Shown here: in pieces, positions 19,089 to 28,245 of the stretch | Layout of the letters: each line of letters starts with the position of its first letter | Numbering within the stretch: position 1 is the first letter of the stretch | DNA from: Shewanella putrefaciens | Lineage (GTDB): Bacteria; Pseudomonadota; Gammaproteobacteria; Enterobacterales; Shewanellaceae | Reading direction: 5' to 3' | DNA length: 64,000 bases | NCBI RefSeq assembly: GCF_016406305.1 | Contig: NZ_CP066369.1 | Coordinates: 948,501 to 1,012,500, forward strand | Made by a program: the position numbers and the translations under genes | Notes under the pieces: model-generated | What the model saw: only the letters and a program-made list of their open reading frames with translations | Database searches by the model: none | What the model was told of the DNA's origin: nothing

Positions 19089-21362
19089 TTATGGCAAAGG
19101 TTTAAAGGTGAATTCATAGGGGATGTCTACGGGGTTTTGAGAGAGAGTCATATAACTCACCTTCGCTGCAGGGCCCGCCACACTCAAATAGCGGCCATCG
19201 ATCAGCGCCTCTTTAATCCGCAGTTCGGTGGTTTCGGGCAGTCGAATCGTTAGGGATTTGCCTTGGGCATCCTCGACTTTAAAGTAGTTCTTAAGATCTT
19301 TACTCGGCTCGTCACCATAACCGGTTTTTGTTAGCCAAGCTTGTAAATCGATTAACCAAGGACGTGGGTTAGCTGCCTGCTCTAAGGGTTGCCAACTGAT
19401 ATCACCTTGGCAATGGATTTTTCCTTGGATGTGTTTATCGTAGAAAAACTGCCGCTCGCGGTCGGGCGTCATCAGGGTATAGGCTGGTCCGTTTGGGGCA
19501 TTATGCTCAAACTGCCAAGTGACGTCGTGTTTCCCCTCTTTAAAACCTTGTTCTATTTCAGGTTTACAGGCACTCGCTAATGCGGCTGACATAGGAATAT
19601 ACAGATTATGGCCATTTTCAGTGACAGGTTTTATCCCTTGGATCGCACTGATTTCAGCGTTTGATGGTTCAAGATCTTGATAGAGGAAGTTATTGAGGCT
19701 CGAATCGCCAAACTCGCTTAAGGGATTGGCCAGATTTTGGTTGTAATCGCTAAATTTCATAAAGCGGATGTTCTTGGTTTGGCTTAACTCCGGCTGTGGC
19801 TGCTGCTCAATGACGACAACGGTTTTAGGGATCTCATCTAGCTTAAGTAGCAGGGCGCGGGTGCTAAGATGATGGGGATCATCGACACCGATTAATTCCC
19901 CCAGCAGTTCCTTATCCGTCACCGTTAGCCATTTGGGATAATCACCATCGCGGCGGGCTTCGGCCATCTTCCCTTTAAATTGCTGAAAAGGAAGATTAAT
20001 GTTTTGAGTTTTACTCTGCTTTGTCACGACTTTAAATAGCTTTGCCTCGGCGTCGAGCACCTGAATCGTGAGGCTCGCATCGCCGAAGGCGTAAGGATTC
20101 GCGACCAGTTCATCCCACGACTTTTCGACTATTTTATTGCTTTCAGGGATTAGGGTCAGCTTGGCGCTGATATGATCTACCTGCTTGAGTTTATTGGCAG
20201 TGTTATCCCAACCTGTGGCGATAATATCCACCGAAGACTCAATCGAGCGGTTGAAATTCATCGCCAAACCTCTGCTGTGCTGCCAGAAGTGAATGTCTAT
20301 CGGATTTCCGCTGGCATCAAAGGCGGCTAAGTCTTCATACTGCACATTGGCAACCACATATCGCGGGCTCATATTATGCACAAAGCGCAATTGCAGCACT
20401 TCCGGCGTGTCAGCGCCCCATGGGCCAATATTATCAAGAATACCTTGCTGATCAGATAATAAGGATTCTATAAACTCCTTATCATGGGCTTTATATTCCC
20501 GAGGTACATCACTAATGGGGTACAGCTCTTTTTGCAGATCATCTATATCACGCTCGGCATCGTAGTTAGCGTCGGCATGCCAAAGTATGTTCATGATATA
20601 AGGGCTATCCTTGGGCGCCATGGCGATGCGGCGGGTGAGGGTACTGCCTTTGCTCTCTTCCTGTTGAAAAAACGCCATGCTCTCTAACCAGCCGGTTTTG
20701 CGGTTAAGCTCAAACTTGCCATAGGCCTTAAAGTTGTCTTTCTCACCTTGTATTACCGCAAATAACTTATCTTCTGTTACTTGCTCAACCGTCCAAGTTA
20801 GGCGCGCGTCCATGGGGGCACTAATGCTATAACCGACCCTTGGCTCGAGCGCCACGGGCAAGGTTGGGGCCTGTTTAAACAAGCTATTAAGATTAATCCA
20901 GTGCTCAAATAACTCTATGATATCTTTTTGATCCGCCTTCGCGATGGGCGTTAGCTGCCGTACTTCCCCCTTGCTGAACTCGACATTAAAGCCGTCTTTA
21001 ACCAGTTGCACTATTTCATTGGACTGGCTTTTAGGGTCGATATTACTCACCGGAATGGGCATGCCATAGTCGCTTATTTGCAACAGGTTAGGTTGGAGAA
21101 AAAAGTGGGCATTATGGGTTAACGGCGTTGTTAAGCTGGCCGCTTTACCTTCTGCATCTTGCAATTGGTAATCCAGCAGCAATCGCGCCTGCATTACTTT
21201 GCGGGTTTCAAAGCCATCATTGAGGCTTACGGTGGAAATGATCTGATATTCACCTTGAGTGGGGATGCTAGCTGACTTGCTTGAAAGCGAATTATCGCAA
21301 GCCGTTAACCCAAGAGTGAGCGTGATAGTGGTACAAATTACCCTGCATATCCCTATAGCCAT
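19089..21362 (-). CDS. Large lipoprotein of unknown function
   Basis: The 757-residue protein starts at ATG 21360-21362 behind a GGAG. Residues 1-22 form a lipoprotein signal ending in the lipobox LTAC, followed by Asp, the inner-membrane-retention (+2 Asp) signature in enterobacteria. No known domain was recognised in the body, which is soluble-looking and mixed alpha/beta with no membrane helices. It is the first gene of a two-gene operon, and the MORN-like protein starts nine bases after its stop. I infer a joint envelope role and cannot say more. Confidence 0.75.
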   Translation of the reverse strand: MAIGICRVICTTITLTLGLTACDNSLSSKSASIPTQGEYQIISTVSLNDGFETRKVMQARLLLDYQLQDAEGKAASLTTPLTHNAHFFLQPNLLQISDYGMPIPVSNIDPKSQSNEIVQLVKDGFNVEFSKGEVRQLTPIAKADQKDIIELFEHWINLNSLFKQAPTLPVALEPRVGYSISAPMDARLTWTVEQVTEDKLFAVIQGEKDNFKAYGKFELNRKTGWLESMAFFQQEESKGSTLTRRIAMAPKDSPYIMNILWHADANYDAERDIDDLQKELYPISDVPREYKAHDKEFIESLLSDQQGILDNIGPWGADTPEVLQLRFVHNMSPRYVVANVQYEDLAAFDASGNPIDIHFWQHSRGLAMNFNRSIESSVDIIATGWDNTANKLKQVDHISAKLTLIPESNKIVEKSWDELVANPYAFGDASLTIQVLDAEAKLFKVVTKQSKTQNINLPFQQFKGKMAEARRDGDYPKWLTVTDKELLGELIGVDDPHHLSTRALLLKLDEIPKTVVVIEQQPQPELSQTKNIRFMKFSDYNQNLANPLSEFGDSSLNNFLYQDLEPSNAEISAIQGIKPVTENGHNLYIPMSAALASACKPEIEQGFKEGKHDVTWQFEHNAPNGPAYTLMTPDRERQFFYDKHIQGKIHCQGDISWQPLEQAANPRPWLIDLQAWLTKTGYGDEPSKDLKNYFKVEDAQGKSLTIRLPETTELRIKEALIDGRYLSVAGPAAKVSYMTLSQNPVDIPYEFTFKPLP

Positions 21363-21647
21363 CTGAACTCCATTGGCAACTTATGTTATTGAAATGTAAA
21401 CTTATTAGTTTGTGAATTGGCGACATTATACACAAAAAAACGCCTTTGGAATAAAAAGCTCACACCAATATCAGGCTAAGATCAGTCATAAGTTGACTAT
21501 TGGACGAGTCGATAATTGTTTGCCCTGTGACACAAAGCCGATTGCCCTGATAAGCCTTCATCCTTTACTCTTGTTAACGCAGCCAAATTACTCACAAGCT
21601 AGGGAAGATAACTACCTGTGGTTAGCTTGTTCAATGGAGAGAGAACG

Positions 21648-22610
21648 ATGAGCCCACACGAAAAGTCTGAGTTAATAACGCCACCTTCCCAACCTATCCC
21701 CCAGGAAGCCTTTGATTGGTACGATGAATATGCCCACGGAATCATCGACCGCCGTGAGTTTATGGCTCGCCTTGCAGGGCTTGTCGCCCTAGGTTTTACC
21801 ATGACGACCCTTACGGGCGCACTCCTGCCCAACTACGCCCTTGCCGAGCAAGTGTCCTTTAACGATCCCAATATTCAGGCCAGTTATGTGAAGTTTCCAT
21901 CCCCCGAGGGGTATGGTGAGGGGCGAGGCTATTTGGTCGTGCCAAGTACATTATTAGTGCCGGGGGCCGCAGTGGGCGATCCTATGACCTTAGATCCCAC
22001 GAAAAAAGCGGCGGTAGTATTAGTAGTGCATGAAAATCGTGGTCTTAATCCCTATATCGAAGATGTGGTCCGCCGTTTAGCGGCCAAGGGGTATATCGCT
22101 TTCGCCCCCGATGCCCTCTATTCCCTCGGTGGTTATCCCGGAAATGATGATGCGGGCCGCGCCATGCAAAGTAGTTTAGACAGAGCCAAAATCGAGCAGG
22201 ACTTTATCGCCGCCGCCCGTTTTTTAAAGGCGCACCCCCAGAGCAATGGCAAACTCGGCGCCGTTGGATTTTGCTTTGGCGGCTATATAGTCAATATGCT
22301 GGCCGCCACGATTCCAGATGAACTGAACGCGGGCGTGCCATTCTATGGCACTCCAGCAGCGGATGAGCTGCGCACTCGAGTCAAAGGGCCACTGATGCTT
22401 CAGTTTGCCGAGCTAGATCAACGAATTAATGATACTTGGCCAGCGTATGAAGCTCAGCTTAAAGCCAATAATGCCGATTACATCGCCTATCTTTACCCTA
22501 AGGTGAACCATGGTTTTCATAATGATTCCACCGGTCGCTATGATGAGCCAACCGCCGAGCTTGCATGGGCAAGAACCTTGGATTTTTTTGGTAAATATTT
22601 ACAGGGTTAG
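21648..22610 (+). CDS. Dienelactone hydrolase family protein with Tat-type signal
   Basis: I start at ATG 21648 behind GGAGAG, six bases away, rather than the GTG at 21618. The 320-residue product has a twin-arginine-type segment DRREFMARLAGL followed by a hydrophobic stretch (about residues 27-60 of the protein), suggesting Tat export. The alpha/beta-hydrolase core has the dienelactone hydrolase signs: HENRGLNPYIEDV with the conserved Glu, nucleophile cysteine in GAVGFCFGGY (about 200), and the His in KVNHGFHND (about 287). Family members hydrolyse lactones or esters; the physiological substrate is unknown. It is the last backbone gene before the island. Confidence 0.87.
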   Translation: MSPHEKSELITPPSQPIPQEAFDWYDEYAHGIIDRREFMARLAGLVALGFTMTTLTGALLPNYALAEQVSFNDPNIQASYVKFPSPEGYGEGRGYLVVPSTLLVPGAAVGDPMTLDPTKKAAVVLVVHENRGLNPYIEDVVRRLAAKGYIAFAPDALYSLGGYPGNDDAGRAMQSSLDRAKIEQDFIAAARFLKAHPQSNGKLGAVGFCFGGYIVNMLAATIPDELNAGVPFYGTPAADELRTRVKGPLMLQFAELDQRINDTWPAYEAQLKANNADYIAYLYPKVNHGFHNDSTGRYDEPTAELAWARTLDFFGKYLQG

Positions 22611-22811
22611 GTTTTGCCGAATTGCAAAGGGAATTTTGGGAGTGCGGCCAAGGTTTGGGTTATGGCCCACACTCGATGATATTGCTGGTTCGCTGGATGT
22701 CGCGAATTAGCAATGTTATCGCTGCAAAGTAACGGTGCGACCCATTGCCTGCCGCAGGCTTTAGCACTCTCCAGTGACAATGGCGTTGTGGGCTTGCTCC
22801 TAAAAGCTAAA

Positions 22812-23468
22812 TACCAAAATTAGTTATCACTTAACTATCTAATTTAACTGTCTAATTTGTAATGCTAAAGTTATAGACAAGTGTACGCTATGTCGTTATC
22901 TTAGGTTTTTAACAAGGATGAGCTTTAAGATGAGCTTTAACCGCGTATCCGCGATTGGAGTCACTTGCATCAGGACGATGTGTCTTTTCTTTCTTAGATA
23001 CCCAAATCCTCCTGCAAATTCGTGAATATGCTTTGGCACTTATGCTTATTGCCACAGTGCTTATTGGCATTTTGCTCAATGTTCAGCTGTGGACGTTTTG
23101 AGTTGATGCAACCTTGTTTTGATTGATGGCTTGGCTGACGGATGTTGGCGAAGTGCGGTAGCCATGGGAAGCTTTATCGGTTCACAAAGTAATGAACTGG
23201 CAGTTTTGCGGCCTAGCGGCCGAGTTGAATCAAGGTCGTGGGTCTTCTACCCACACCCGACCAAGGAGGACTGCTCGTCCTATCCTCCTTGGATGCTCCT
23301 TGACGCCCCTAACGGAGTTGAAAGCCCCTTGGGCATTAAGCGTCCTTATGCTATCGCGTCAGACGCTCGTCCCTGATTCGACTGACGCTATCTCGGCATC
23401 CATGCCTCGTTCACGCAACGAACGCAAATGCCCTGCGGCAACTCCGAGGGGAGGTGTATTCCTTGGGC
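22812..23468 (-). repeat. Dispersed hairpin-rich intergenic element, copy A
   Basis: About 650 bases resembling 27530-28141 along nearly their whole length; the right third also occurs at 44709-44972. Strand is set by the side on which hairpin apices read GGA. Structure on the given strand, left to right: a hairpin GTGGGT/ACCCAC with CTTC-type loop (23238-23254); a 10-bp perfect stem CCAAGGAGGA/TCCTCCTTGG (23261-23270, 23283-23292); GCGTCAG/CTGACGC (23356-23362, 23382-23388); GGCAT-CC-ATGCC (23395-23406); then the end block CGGCAACTCCGAGGGG. Short frames inside are by-products of the repeat and are not called as genes. Confidence 0.85.
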
Positions 23469-23514
23469 TCAGGAGATATTGGTTGATTGCTAAAGCATAA
23501 AAATGTGCCTGTCC

Positions 23515-23546
23515 GATCTTTTGCGATCTTTTGTTCCGATCTTTTG
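23515..23546 (+). promoter_or_regulatory. Three direct copies of GATCTTTTG before the ATPase gene
   Basis: GATCTTTTG occurs at 23515-23523, 23525-23533 and 23538-23546, starting 10 and 13 bases apart, ending 25 bases before the start codon. The near-helical spacing suits a direct-repeat operator. A slippage-prone tract is the alternative. Function is inferred. Confidence 0.5.
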
Positions 23547-23571
23547 TGTTTATATTTAAATTGGAGTGAAT

Positions 23572-25665
23572 ATGTCTTTAAATGTGGGTAGCTTATCTGA
23601 TACTTTTTTATCAATGACTGATTCGTTAAGTAAGTATCGTCGTGCAGATTTAAAAGACGGTGATGGTAATAATTTAATAGAAGAACTTTATGTCGATCCA
23701 CTAGAAAATGATCTGATTTTAAAGTCCATGCTTAAGGAAAATACCACCTTATTAATGGGGAGGAAAGGTACTGGAAAATCCACAATTATTAACAGGTTTC
23801 AACATGAAATTCGTAAGTCAGAGAATAAACTGTCATTGTATATCGACGTTAAAGCTTTGTTTGAACAAGCTAGGAAATCATACTTCAGTTTGCAATCATT
23901 AGATATAGAATTAACTCCTGACAGTTTAGATCGTCTGAGTTTGTATGTGTTTTTTATTGAAAAAATCATATCAGAAATACAGGATGAAATAAAAGCTAGT
24001 GTATTTAAGTCTAGATTTAAACGATTTTTTATACAAGATGGTTTAACGGAGAAAGAGTTTAATAAACAGCTTGATATACTATTCAAAGGCGTTAAGAAAC
24101 CATTGTTTGTAGATGTAACTGCATGTAATCAGATAATTAAAAATGAAACTGGAAAAAGTTCTAGGGCTAAAGACTCAAATTTGGGTTTTGAGTTTAACAT
24201 TCAGAAGCAAAGCGTGAACGGAGGAATTAAAGATTCTTCTTATGTTGAAGACTTGGAATCAAAGCAGTTTACACAGGTTTTAAGTCGGTTTTTTGATATT
24301 ATTGGTTTTATGAATAATTTGAAGAAACTACTTAAAAAAATCCCTATTGATACTGTTTTTATTTGTCTCGATGATATGTCAGAAATTGACAAAGAATCAA
24401 TGGAGGTTTTTACTGATTTTATTGTTGGGCCATTGAATAATTTGTCTGATGAATTTTTTAAGTTTAAAATATCCCTTTATCCTGGTAGGGATTATTTGCC
24501 ATCAATAGACAGGCAGAAGGTTAAAACATATTGTTTAGATTATTATGATTTATATTCTGCAGGAAGTGTTGATAAAGTTGAAGATTCTGCAATTAAATAT
24601 ACTAGAAGGCTTTTGGAACGAAGATTTAATTATTATTTTGAGGGGATAGGTTTAAGTGAGTTCTTCGATCTTTCAAATGTTGATTCTATGAATGATTATT
24701 ATAAGATTGTTTTTCAAATTAGTTCCAATGTGCCTAGAATTATTGGAAAGATATTGGAGATTTCCTTGCAGAAGACTAATGGATTTGAAAGGAAAATAAA
24801 TAAAGCTATATTGCAAGAATCAGCTAGACAGCATTATAAAAATGATATCGAGTTCGTTTTAACAAAAAGTGAGTATATTGAATACAAAAGTTATAATGAA
24901 GCGTTTGAAAAATTTCATTTATTGGATTTGTTAAATAAAATTATTTTAAAAGCCATTAACAATAAGAAGCATGTAGGTGTTTCAACTGCAAAAATATTTT
25001 CTCAATATACAACTAATACAGCTCCATCAAATTATCTTTATATATCTGAATCTATGGAGGATATTTTAAAGACGTTAGAGTTTAATTTTTTTATTACTAA
25101 ATTCTCTCAGCAAAAAGATAAAGATGGTGATAATGTTAGTGTTTTTTCTTTAAATTATGGGTTATGTGTTGAAAATAATATAATTTTTGATGATAAAAGT
25201 GACAGGAAATTTAGGGTTGAAAGGGTTTTTGATTTTAATAAGTTAGTTGCTGATTGGATGAAAAGTTCACAGGAATTAGTATGTTTAAGTTGTTGTGAAC
25301 TATATGATATAGCTAAGAAAGATGTTTTTATTACCCATAAAATACCATGTCTTAAATGTAATGGTGAAGTGGTTTTAAGATCGATAATAGATGATAGTCA
25401 GCGGGTTAAAATAGAAAGCAACATAAAAATTCCAATGAAAGAGTATGAAATATTAAATGCTTTAAATAATAAAGATTCTTTAACTGCCACTGACTTAGGT
25501 GATGAGCTGGATCGTCCTTATCAGTCAATTAACCACAGTATTGGTAATAATAGTAAGATAAAACATTATGATTTTATAAAGCGAGAGGAAGTATTGAAAC
25601 GTCCATACTTTTCATTAACAGTTAATGGTCAGTTATATTTGAATGGAGAGTTTACATCAGAATAG
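23572..25665 (+). CDS. Orphan P-loop ATPase with zinc-ribbon-like and winged-helix C-terminus
   Basis: The start is ATG 23572, five bases after GGAG; the GTG at 23566 overlaps that site. The 697-residue protein has a Walker A GRKGTGKST (about residues 63-71), preceded by PLENDLILKSMLKENTTLL. A Walker B-like strand VFICLDDMSEID sits near 265. CxxC pairs CLSC (about 570) and CLKC (about 593) look like a zinc ribbon. A winged-helix-like tail (about 625-690) carries LTATDLGDELDRPYQSINHSI. The GRKGTGKS loop recalls the Sll1717-type P-loop ATPases, but that is from memory. The gene is far more AT-rich than its neighbours and sits alone between repeats, so it was probably acquired. A defence or signalling NTPase is possible but unproved. 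Confidence 0.8.
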   Translation: MSLNVGSLSDTFLSMTDSLSKYRRADLKDGDGNNLIEELYVDPLENDLILKSMLKENTTLLMGRKGTGKSTIINRFQHEIRKSENKLSLYIDVKALFEQARKSYFSLQSLDIELTPDSLDRLSLYVFFIEKIISEIQDEIKASVFKSRFKRFFIQDGLTEKEFNKQLDILFKGVKKPLFVDVTACNQIIKNETGKSSRAKDSNLGFEFNIQKQSVNGGIKDSSYVEDLESKQFTQVLSRFFDIIGFMNNLKKLLKKIPIDTVFICLDDMSEIDKESMEVFTDFIVGPLNNLSDEFFKFKISLYPGRDYLPSIDRQKVKTYCLDYYDLYSAGSVDKVEDSAIKYTRRLLERRFNYYFEGIGLSEFFDLSNVDSMNDYYKIVFQISSNVPRIIGKILEISLQKTNGFERKINKAILQESARQHYKNDIEFVLTKSEYIEYKSYNEAFEKFHLLDLLNKIILKAINNKKHVGVSTAKIFSQYTTNTAPSNYLYISESMEDILKTLEFNFFITKFSQQKDKDGDNVSVFSLNYGLCVENNIIFDDKSDRKFRVERVFDFNKLVADWMKSSQELVCLSCCELYDIAKKDVFITHKIPCLKCNGEVVLRSIIDDSQRVKIESNIKIPMKEYEILNALNNKDSLTATDLGDELDRPYQSINHSIGNNSKIKHYDFIKREEVLKRPYFSLTVNGQLYLNGEFTSE

Positions 25666-25686
25666 TTTCTTTAGATTTTAAATCAA

Positions 25687-25716
25687 AAGGTTTATTGAGA
25701 CATCCATTGTTAAATT
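25687..25716 (+). repeat. 30-bp 3' module repeat, copy 1
   Basis: The 30 bases starting AAGGTTTATTGAG and ending CATTGTTAAATT match 31310-31339 at 28 of 30 positions. Copy 1 lies 21 bases after the ATPase stop; copy 2 lies about 210 bases after the lipoprotein stop. Each would mark the right end of an island module. Confidence 0.7.
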
Positions 25717-25921
25717 TAGCGACAGGTATACTCGGGAATTAACGAGATTAAGTACAAAAAAATCAGCCACCATTTTAAATCGTGTGGTTTAGGAGTCTTT
25801 ACTCGATTTTGTAAAAGTTATGCTGCGGCCTTGCCCCTTTAGTGGATATAAAGGGGCGAGGTGCTGAGCTAATGTGAGCTTAATCGTTTTGATGTTTTAA
25901 TTGATGGTTATTCAATTAAAA

Positions 25922-27244
25922 TCAATTAGTTAGATGATTTGTGAACTGCCCTACGGCGTTTACGACTTTTTGTGCACCATCTTGGATATCTGACATGACC
26001 TCGCCAGATTGGGTGGAAAGTACTAATCCGTGTTGTGCTTGTTTTTTCCCTTCTTCGATCATGTTAACTGCATTTTCGGTTAATTTTTTGTTTTGCAAGA
26101 CAACCTCAACGATTTCCTCCGTCGCTTTGCTGGTGCGAGAGGCGAGTTGTCTAACCTCATCGGCAACGACTGCAAATCCACGGCCTTGTTCACCCGCGCG
26201 TGCCGCTTCAATTGCCGCATTCAGAGCCAGTAGATTGGTTTGATCCGCAATGCCGCTAATACTTTGCACGAGCGCCCCAATCATTTGTGATTGTTTATCT
26301 AAGGCGGCAATGCCTTGCGCGGCGATGTCCATTTGGTCGGCCAGTTTATGCATAGCTCCAACGGTTTCCTGCAACACTTTGCTGCCCATTTGTGCCATAT
26401 CATCCGTTTGTTTTGAGGTGCTGTAGGCGATATCGGCAGCTTCGGATATGGCTCGCTCTCGAGTGACCTGCTCGGTAATGATAGTGGCAAATTTCACGAC
26501 TTTATAGAGTGTTTTATAGCTATCAAAAACCGGATTGTAGGAGGCCTCTAGCCAAACCTCTCGTCCATAGCTGTCAATACGTTTAAAGCGATTTGCAACA
26601 TATTTACCTTGGCGAAGTTGTTCCCAAAACTGTTTATATTCCAGTGAATTATAATCTTCAGGTTCACAAAACATCCTATGGTGCTTACCAATAATTTGGC
26701 TTTTGCTATAACCCATAGCCTGTAAAAAATTATCATTAGCCGCGAGGACTATACCTTCCAAATTAAACTCAATCACTGCCGTAGAGCGCTGCAATGCTTG
26801 GGTTAAGTCTTCATGTTCCTGGGAGTTTTTGATGGTACGGGTCAGATCGTTTGCATATACGGATATATGTTTAACTTGGCCTTTAGCGTTTTTTACTGGC
26901 TGCACAATTGCCCGTAGCCATGCCTCTTCACCGTCACCTTTTATGATTTGCAGAGCGCCAGCCCAATGCTCACCGCGGGTTAATGCATTACACATTAGCT
27001 TGTAGTGGTTAGTATTTCTGGCTCGTAATGGCACAAGCTCGGTGAGCTCTCGACCTACGGGTGAGTTTCTCTGAAACAACATGTCATTAGTAAAATGCGC
27101 GTTTGCGGCGGTAATTTTTCCTTTTGAATCAAGTGTTAATGCTAACATCTCGTTGTCTAGGCTTTCCCTTACCTGTTGCATTGAAAGTAATTCCTCTTTC
27201 AACTGCTCGATTTCCTCTTTCAAACGCTTATTAAATATGATCAT
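25922..27244 (-). CDS. Soluble PAS-PAS methyl-accepting chemotaxis protein (BdlA-like)
   Basis: I start at ATG 27244 with a GGA about ten bases upstream; GTG 27256 is the alternative. The protein has about 440 residues and no membrane helix. Order: coiled-coil N-terminus (about 5-25); two PAS domains (about 25-140 and 150-265; [14 protein letters not shown] and [14 protein letters not shown] are matching PAS starts, and [15 protein letters not shown] is typical of Aer/BdlA-type PAS); then a chemoreceptor signalling domain with [31 protein letters not shown]. The layout equals P. aeruginosa BdlA, a cytoplasmic redox/biofilm-dispersion sensor. The ligand or cofactor is unknown. Its codon use looks like backbone, unlike the ATPase next door. 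Confidence 0.9.
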   Translation of the reverse strand: MIIFNKRLKEEIEQLKEELLSMQQVRESLDNEMLALTLDSKGKITAANAHFTNDMLFQRNSPVGRELTELVPLRARNTNHYKLMCNALTRGEHWAGALQIIKGDGEEAWLRAIVQPVKNAKGQVKHISVYANDLTRTIKNSQEHEDLTQALQRSTAVIEFNLEGIVLAANDNFLQAMGYSKSQIIGKHHRMFCEPEDYNSLEYKQFWEQLRQGKYVANRFKRIDSYGREVWLEASYNPVFDSYKTLYKVVKFATIITEQVTRERAISEAADIAYSTSKQTDDMAQMGSKVLQETVGAMHKLADQMDIAAQGIAALDKQSQMIGALVQSISGIADQTNLLALNAAIEAARAGEQGRGFAVVADEVRQLASRTSKATEEIVEVVLQNKKLTENAVNMIEEGKKQAQHGLVLSTQSGEVMSDIQDGAQKVVNAVGQFTNHLTN

Positions 27245-27529
27245 ATTGGTTTCCACTGCGGATCATGGGGGCACTTTTTGCTGCTATGTTGCACAGTATA
27301 GTTGGTATATAGGTGTTCTTAAGTACGTACAAACGGGTGTAACAGATCAAATTCTTGTGCCACCTATTGTAACTTTTATTGGGCCACTTGCTCGTGGAAA
27401 GATAGGACAAGAAGCCAAAGACACCGGGCAGGCATAACTCCTTCAATGTGAAAAGTTAACTCTAATGCCACAGAAGTTCATCTATCTCCTTTGGTTAAGG
27501 TGTTATTAGCCTAGATTGGCAAGGTAGTT

Positions 27530-28141
27530 ACCAAATTAGCCACTACTTAACTATCTAATTTTTAATGTTAAAGTAGTAGACATGATTTAATCAGAACGCT
27601 ATCTTAAGTTTTAACAAGGATGAAACTTAATCGTGACCGTGGTTAAGTTCACTTGCATCAGGAAGATGTGTCTTTATTTCGCAAGAAACACCTCCTGAAC
27701 AATATGCGATAAGTCTCTGGGCGCAAGGCGCAAGGCGCAAGAACCTAGGGCCTAGAATCTAGAACCTAGAACCTAGAACCTAGAATCTATAAAAGCATTA
27801 CAGCAGTGCAATCCCTTGGCTAATGGGTGTTGGCCAAGTGCGGTAGCCATGGGGAAAGCTTTGTCGGTTCACAAAGTAGTGAACTGGTCATTTTGCGGCC
27901 TAACGGCCGAGGTGAATCAAGGTCGTGGGTCTTCAACCCACACCCGACCAAGAGGGGATCAACAGCAATTCCCTCTTGGATCTCCCTTGCCGCCCCCCTA
28001 ACGGAGTTGAAAGCCCCTTGGGCATTAAGCGTTCTAATGCTACCGCGTCAGACGCTCGTCCCTGATTCGACTGACGCTATCTCGGCATCCATGCCTCGCT
28101 CACGCAACGAACGCAAATGCCCTGCGGCAACTCCGAGGGGG
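27530..28141 (-). repeat. Dispersed hairpin-rich intergenic element, copy B
   Basis: Nearly full-length match to copy A, in the same orientation. It differs in a way that keeps structure: the long stem is CCAAGAGGGGA/TTCCCTCTTGG (27948-27958, 27969-27979) against CCAAGGAGGA/TCCTCCTTGG in copy A, with a different loop. The CTTC-loop hairpin, the CGTCAG stem, the GGCAT-CC-ATGCC hairpin and the end block are all kept. It also carries tandem GCGCAAG and CCTAGAA units that copy A lacks. It ends 105 bases before the lipoprotein gene. Confidence 0.85.
27721..27790 (+). repeat. Tandem heptamers: three GCGCAAG then six CCTAGAA-type units
   Basis: GCGCAAG repeats at 27721-27741. CCTAGGG, CCTAGAA, TCTAGAA and three more CCTAGAA follow at 27744-27785 and then decay. 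The same heptamer occurs at 37101-37135 and, degenerate, near 35942-36030. Confidence 0.85.
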
Positions 28142-28245
28142 ATGATGAACTTTGGTAACCTCGTCGTCAGTTGAAACAAATAACAGTTATACCTATCCGA
28201 ACATTTTAAATTACTTAATAAAATCAATTAAATGGATGTTGTGAT

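Noticed and set aside
23119..23500. Two overlapping short plus-strand frames inside repeat copy A
   Set aside because: The same peptide piece (around CPAATPRG) appears in copy B because the DNA is repeated. Hairpin structure, not codon use, explains the conservation.
27816..28174. 61- and 115-codon frames inside repeat copy B
   Set aside because: They lie wholly in the hairpin repeat, have no ribosome binding site, and shift frame relative to copy A.
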